DNA of 10,331 bases, taken from assembly GCA_049975385.1 (NCBI GenBank), contig JBNGDO010000171.1, forward strand, positions 1 through 10,331, written 5' to 3'. Every line of letters starts with the position of its first letter. Position 1 is the stretch's first letter. Under the pieces are notes generated by a model, which saw nothing but the letters and a program-made list of their open reading frames with translations, was not told where the DNA came from and did no database searches. The translations under genes were made by a program, and so were the position numbers. Of this stretch, positions 7,057 through 10,331 are shown piece by piece. The DNA is from DSWT01 sp049975385. GTDB lineage: Bacteria > Chloroflexota > Anaerolineae > B4-G1 > SLSP01.

Positions 7057-7084
7057 AAAAAAGCGCAGGCTATCTCTAGCCTGC
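7057..7084 (-). terminator. Intrinsic terminator after the response regulator gene
   Basis: On the minus strand a perfect 7-bp stem GCAGGCT/AGCCTGC with a 6-base loop (7065-7084) is followed by GC and six T (7057-7062). It lies 62 bases beyond the stop of the receiver gene. A further inverted repeat AGAGTGCA (7037-7044) / TGCACTCT (7082-7089) encloses it and shares three bases with its stem. Confidence 0.7.
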
Positions 7085-7146
7085 ACTCTGTGGCGAACTG
7101 CCATCTGATGCTTATCTGGTAGAAGTCCGGTCGCCACGGTTGATCA

Positions 7147-7620
7147 TTATGTCGAGCGAGCAACGGCGAGTACCGGCCCTCCTGATTGTAGCGAGGCTTT
7201 ATCCGTCCTTGCTCTGGCCTTCTGTTGTTGGTACACATTCGTCGCCGAAGGATAATATTGATTCACTTTGTCGATCAACTCCAACACCTGGATGGGCTTG
7301 GACAAATAATCATCGCAACCAGCCGCCAGGAAGCGCTCGCGATCACCATGCATCGCGGAGGCAGTAATAGCGATAACGGGAATATCGCGAAGTTCGGCGT
7401 CGGCCTTGATGTGCCCGACAACTTCCATCCCGTCCATCTTGGGCAGGCCAATATCGAGGAGAATCAGAGGCGGTTTCAATTCCTGAACCATGGCCCATCC
7501 GCTCTCGCCATCAACCGCTTCAATGATGTCGTATCCACGCCGCTCCAGAGTGCGGCGTACCAGACGGCGATTATGCGGATTATCTTCGATATATAGGACT
7601 ATTTTTCGCTCAATCATCAT
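7147..7620 (-). CDS. Stand-alone response regulator receiver (CheY-like)
   Basis: A 157-residue protein that is almost entirely a receiver domain (residues 6-125). The acidic pair is E12-D13, the phospho-acceptor is D56 in LLDIGLPKMDG, the switch Thr is T86 in ITASAM, and the conserved Lys is K108 in YLSKPI. All residues for phosphorylation are present. There is no DNA-binding or enzymatic output domain; the last 30 residues (Gln/Arg-rich, then small residues) look disordered. Such single-domain regulators act by protein contact or as phosphate carriers. It lies downstream, on the same strand, of a receiver-fused enzyme and a histidine kinase, so it is probably part of the same relay. Two adjacent ATGs (7620, 7617) compete; no good ribosome binding site is visible. 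An alternative view, a phosphate sink, cannot be excluded. Confidence 0.9.
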   Translation of the reverse strand: MMIERKIVLYIEDNPHNRRLVRRTLERRGYDIIEAVDGESGWAMVQELKPPLILLDIGLPKMDGMEVVGHIKADAELRDIPVIAITASAMHGDRERFLAAGCDDYLSKPIQVLELIDKVNQYYPSATNVYQQQKARARTDKASLQSGGPVLAVARST

Positions 7621-7840
7621 TGGATTTCATTCGGCTCATTTATACGTATAGACGGGACAAGCTATTAGTTTATCCCCACGACAAACCAATAGCCTGTCCC
7701 GCCCAACCCCAGTATTAGCATTACCTTATCCCACTCTATAACTATCTATAGGATATCACAGTTTTCTTGCCGTTACGTTTGCGTTATGTGGCAACTATGT
7801 TGCGATTGTGTTTGTCAGTAAACGCAACGCTGTCGCGCAT
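7621..7840 (-). other. Intergenic region with long hairpin and AT-rich palindrome
   Basis: This 220-base gap lies between the enzyme-receiver fusion and the receiver gene. It holds a 21-bp stem-loop (separate entry), the perfect palindrome TATACGTATA (7641-7650) and, on the minus strand, a -10-like TATAAA (7644-7639) about 20 bases before the receiver ATG but without a good -35. The rest (7704-7840) is AT-richer than the genes; no gene is seen. Confidence 0.5.
7651..7703 (-). repeat. Long stem-loop, 21-bp arms
   Basis: Arms 7651-7671 and 7683-7703 flank an 11-base loop. They match at 18 of 21 positions; the three remaining pairs are A/C on the plus strand but G-U wobbles in minus-strand RNA, so the structure forms fully only in the transcript of the minus-strand genes. 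No T run follows, so it is not a classical terminator. It could be a leader, processing or stability element, or a small dispersed repeat. Confidence 0.6.
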
Positions 7841-9596
7841 TTACTCCGGCAAAATTGTTTCAACGTGCGCCAGAAAGCTGCTGCCTTGTTTCTCTGGCGC
7901 TTGCTCTAATTCCATCTCGTCCCCTAATAGTTCCACAACGTGATGGACGAGTTCTTGACTGCCGAAGGTACCCTTCTGCCAAATGGACTGGGTGTGACGG
8001 CGCAAGCGCGTCCACTCCTCAGTTGTCAGGGATTTTGCCGAAACGATCACCACCGGGATTTCGTTGGTGCGCGAGTCGGCCTTGAGCTTCTCCAGAATGG
8101 CGAACCCATCCATGCCGGGGATGGTTAGATCGAGCACCACCAGGTCGGGCTGGCGCTGGCGCACGAGGTCCAGGCCATCTGCACCGTTGTGTGCCTCGAA
8201 GATGCGATAGTTCTTGTAGCGCAGCAGCAACCGGCGGATGAGGCGGCTGTCGTGGAGATTATCGTCGATGATGACGACGGTGGTGATTTGCTCATCGAGT
8301 TGCTCCAGGGTAGAGATCAGGCCATCTTTAGAGTAGTTACTGGTTGTATCGGGCGCAGGCTCTCCTGGCGTCTCGTTTTCAACCGGGACCGCCATCTGCA
8401 GATGGAAAGCGTAACGATCTTCGAGCGCGTGTTTCTCGGCGCTGAAGGTGTGCCCGGAACAATTGACGACCACGCGTTCGTCGGAGCGAATTACGCCCTC
8501 GGCTATGAGCTTTTCCAGCCCGGCAAAGGCGACGCTGGCCGCCGGTTCCATCGAATAGCCTTCGATGCGCGCAACGCGTCGCATGGCGCGGAACGCTTCT
8601 CCATCGCTGACCATCAGCATCATGCCGCCATACGTGTCGGTGGCCCTTTTGAGGTTGGTATAAGCCATGCCCGGATCGCCCGTCGAGAGCACGGTGATCA
8701 ACGTGTCGGGCAGCACTGCTTCAGCCTTAGCCTGCCCCTGCTGCCATGCCCTCGCCATCGGCGCACAGCCTTCGGCTTGCACGATGGCGAGTTTAGGCAC
8801 CCGGTCGATCAGGCCGGCGGCGTGCAGTTCGACAAAGCCCTTCAAGACGCCCAGCGGACCGATACCGCCGGAGACGGCCTGCACGTACCAATCCGGAGCG
8901 CGCCAGCCCAACTGCTCCGCGATTTCCAGCGCGATGGTCTTCATGCTCTCTTTGCCGGAGATGGGCTTCGCGCCACCGTCGCGGTAGATACCACGACGGA
9001 CGGCAAAATCGGCGGCGATCTCTTTGGCCTGATCGTAGGTACCGGTGATCTTGATGACTTCCGCACCGTACAGCGCCAGTTCTCGCATTTTTTCCGCCGG
9101 GACACTACTCGGCAGAAAGACCCAAAACTTGATGCCCGCGCGGGCGCAGTAGGCGGCGTAGGCAACGGCAGCGTTGCCGGTAGACGCAAGCACCAGTTCG
9201 TCGATGCCCTGCGCCTTGAGCACGCTCGTGGTGAAAGCCGCCTGGCGGTCTTTGAAAGAGCCGGTAGGCTGACGGCGCTCGTCTTTGATCCAGATTTCTC
9301 TTTGCTGATGCTCTAGTTCGCGTTCCAGACCCCAGGCGCGCGTAAGGGGCGTCCAGCCCTCGCCCCCCCATCGCGTTGAAGACAAACTGCTCAGGAAAAG
9401 GCAGCAACTCGCGGTAACGCCACAGATCATACGGGCGTTTCTCCAAAAGCGCCGGCCAATCCTGCGGCATCACCGGAGTGTCATACTTCGCATCCAACCA
9501 GTTGCCACCACAGGCCGAACAGGTGCTGGCGAACAGGTCCGCCGGCATCGTGTGCCCGCACTCCAGGCATTTTACTGCGGTGAATAATGTTTTCAT
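7841..9596 (-). CDS. Threonine-synthase-like PLP enzyme fused to receiver domain (frameshifted)
   Basis: After removing one G from the 7-G run at 9369-9363, a single 584-residue protein results. The N-terminal zinc ribbon has C10-x2-C13 and C26-x2-C29. Residues about 75-400 are a fold-type-II PLP enzyme most like threonine synthase (which converts O-phosphohomoserine to threonine): the PLP Lys is K115 in GSFKDRQ, STGNAAVA (138-145) and the glycine-rich VSGGIGPLG phosphate loop (242-250) bind cofactor, and NCSGHTF (378-384) ends the core. After a linker, residues about 437-560 form a receiver domain with D444-D445, phospho-acceptor D489 in VVLDLTIPGMDG, S519 and K541, all intact. As written, the reading frame starting at 9596 shifts at the G run and the remaining domains lie in another frame. 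The change may be a sequencing error, phase variation or real inactivation. No threonine-pathway gene is adjacent; neighbours are a kinase and a receiver, so phosphorylation may control the enzyme, or the enzyme fold may be a ligand sensor. The exact reaction is uncertain. Confidence 0.85.
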
Positions 9597-9635
9597 ATTT
9601 ACCTAGCAATTGCGCCTTAAGGCGCGGGACAGAGT

Positions 9636-9678
9636 GTGTTTTTTCGTTTTCGGGCTACGCCCGAAAACGAAAAAACAC
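9636..9678. repeat. Perfect 20-bp hairpin between kinase and enzyme genes
   Basis: Arms 9636-9655 and 9659-9678 are perfectly complementary, with a TAC loop. The GC-rich tip (CGGGC/GCCCG) is preceded by T-rich and followed by A-rich sequence on both strands, the reverse of a normal intrinsic terminator. It fills most of the 96-base gap between the kinase stop and the enzyme start. A relative of the right arm is at bases 1-21. It could be a processing or rho-type gene-end signal, or a dispersed repeat. Confidence 0.7.
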
Positions 9679-9692
9679 CATAGATTTTAAAG

Positions 9693-10331
9693 TTACGCAG
9701 CAGCCGGCAAATGAACGGTAAAGGTACTACCCTCACCAAGCTTGCTTTGCACCGTGAGCTGTCCGCCGTGCAACTCCACCAGCAGCCGCGTGATGGACAG
9801 CCCCAGGCCGGTCCCTTCCGCGCGACGGGTGAACGAGCCATCGACCTGGCGGAAGCGCTCAAAGACTGTATCCATATCTTCCTCGGCGATGCCGATGCCG
9901 GTATCCTCGATGGCGATGCAAACCTCCTCGTCCACACTGTAGGCGCGCATAGTGATGCCGCCTGTTTCGGTAAACTTGTAGGCGTTGGAAATCAGGTTGT
10001 TCAACACCTGCGTGATGCGGATTTGATCGGCGTAGATCTGCGGGAGATCGGGTTCTGCCTCGAAGCTGAACGTCAGTGGACTATCGATGAACAGACCCGC
10101 GTTGTTGCTCTTGACGATGTCGAGCAAGTTGGGAACGTCGATAGTCTCCATGTGCAGTTCCATACGCCCGGCCTCGATGCGCGCTAGATCGAGCACGTCG
10201 TTGATCAAGTTGAGCAAATGTTGGCTGTTGGTCTCGACGGACTTCATGTCCTCATAACTGTCCTCTGGGATTTCGCCCTCGAGATCCATCAACAGCAATT
10301 GGACGTAACCGATGATAGAGTTCAGCGGCGT
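9693..10331 (-). CDS. Sensor histidine kinase, C-terminal part (cut by window edge)
   Basis: The last 212 residues of a histidine kinase running in from the right edge. The first visible residues, TPLNSIIGY, directly follow the H-box of a HisKA domain, so the phospho-accepting His lies just outside the window. The dimerisation helices continue through LLNLINDVLDLARIEAGRMEL. The HATPase domain follows, with the N box in QVLNNLISNAYKF, the G1 box DTGIGIA, the F box FERFRQ and the G2 box GTGLGLSI. The protein stops soon after the ATPase domain (HLPAAA), so it carries no C-terminal receiver and must pass phosphate to a separate one. The two receivers encoded downstream on the same strand are the obvious candidates. 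Its sensor region cannot be seen. Confidence 0.93.
   Translation of the reverse strand, partial: TPLNSIIGYVQLLLMDLEGEIPEDSYEDMKSVETNSQHLLNLINDVLDLARIEAGRMELHMETIDVPNLLDIVKSNNAGLFIDSPLTFSFEAEPDLPQIYADQIRITQVLNNLISNAYKFTETGGITMRAYSVDEEVCIAIEDTGIGIAEEDMDTVFERFRQVDGSFTRRAEGTGLGLSITRLLVELHGGQLTVQSKLGEGSTFTVHLPAAA

Noticed and set aside
8189..9316. 375-codon open frame on the plus strand
   Set aside because: It lies wholly antisense to the PLP-enzyme/receiver gene, shows no recognisable domain, and is explained by the GC-rich codon pattern of the opposite strand.

Overview
This is a bacterial window with a mid-50s GC content by eye. The gene families and their style (clan CD proteases beside a TPR protein, single receiver-domain proteins, a threonine-synthase-like enzyme fused to a receiver domain) suggest a filamentous or environmental bacterium, most likely Chloroflexota (Anaerolineae-like). 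That placement is inference; the window holds no rRNA or marker gene.

Left half (128-5563, + strand): one compact four-gene operon. The order is a membrane-anchored metacaspase-like protease (family C14), a cytosolic clostripain-like protease (C11, 4-base overlap with the first gene), a CHAT-domain protease with a glycine-rich C-terminal repeat region, and a zinc-ribbon/TPR protein. The first three genes encode different branches of the caspase-like (clan CD) fold, and each keeps its His/Cys dyad. The fourth looks like a sensor or scaffold and shares a short motif with the C-terminus of the CHAT protein. No STAND, MoxR or other NTPase lies in the cluster. It looks like a self-contained proteolytic relay, probably for defence or regulated cell death, and is the most interesting part of the window.

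Middle (5564-6966): a 242-base leader with weak promoter-like hexamers and a strong ribosome binding site precedes a monocistronic M19-type dipeptidase. Its first metal-binding motif is HxH rather than the usual HxD. A convergent terminator region (about 7010-7084) separates it from the right half.

Right half (- strand, read right to left): the C-terminal part of a histidine kinase (enters from the right edge, ends at 9693), a PLP-dependent threonine-synthase-like enzyme fused to a receiver domain (9596-7841, broken by one extra G in a 7-G run), and a stand-alone receiver-domain protein (7620-7147). They probably form one phosphosignalling locus in which the kinase feeds two receivers, one attached to a metabolic enzyme fold. 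Long hairpins occupy both intergenic gaps. The hairpin at 9636-9678 has a relative cut off by the left edge of the window (1-21), so it may be a dispersed repeat of this genome.
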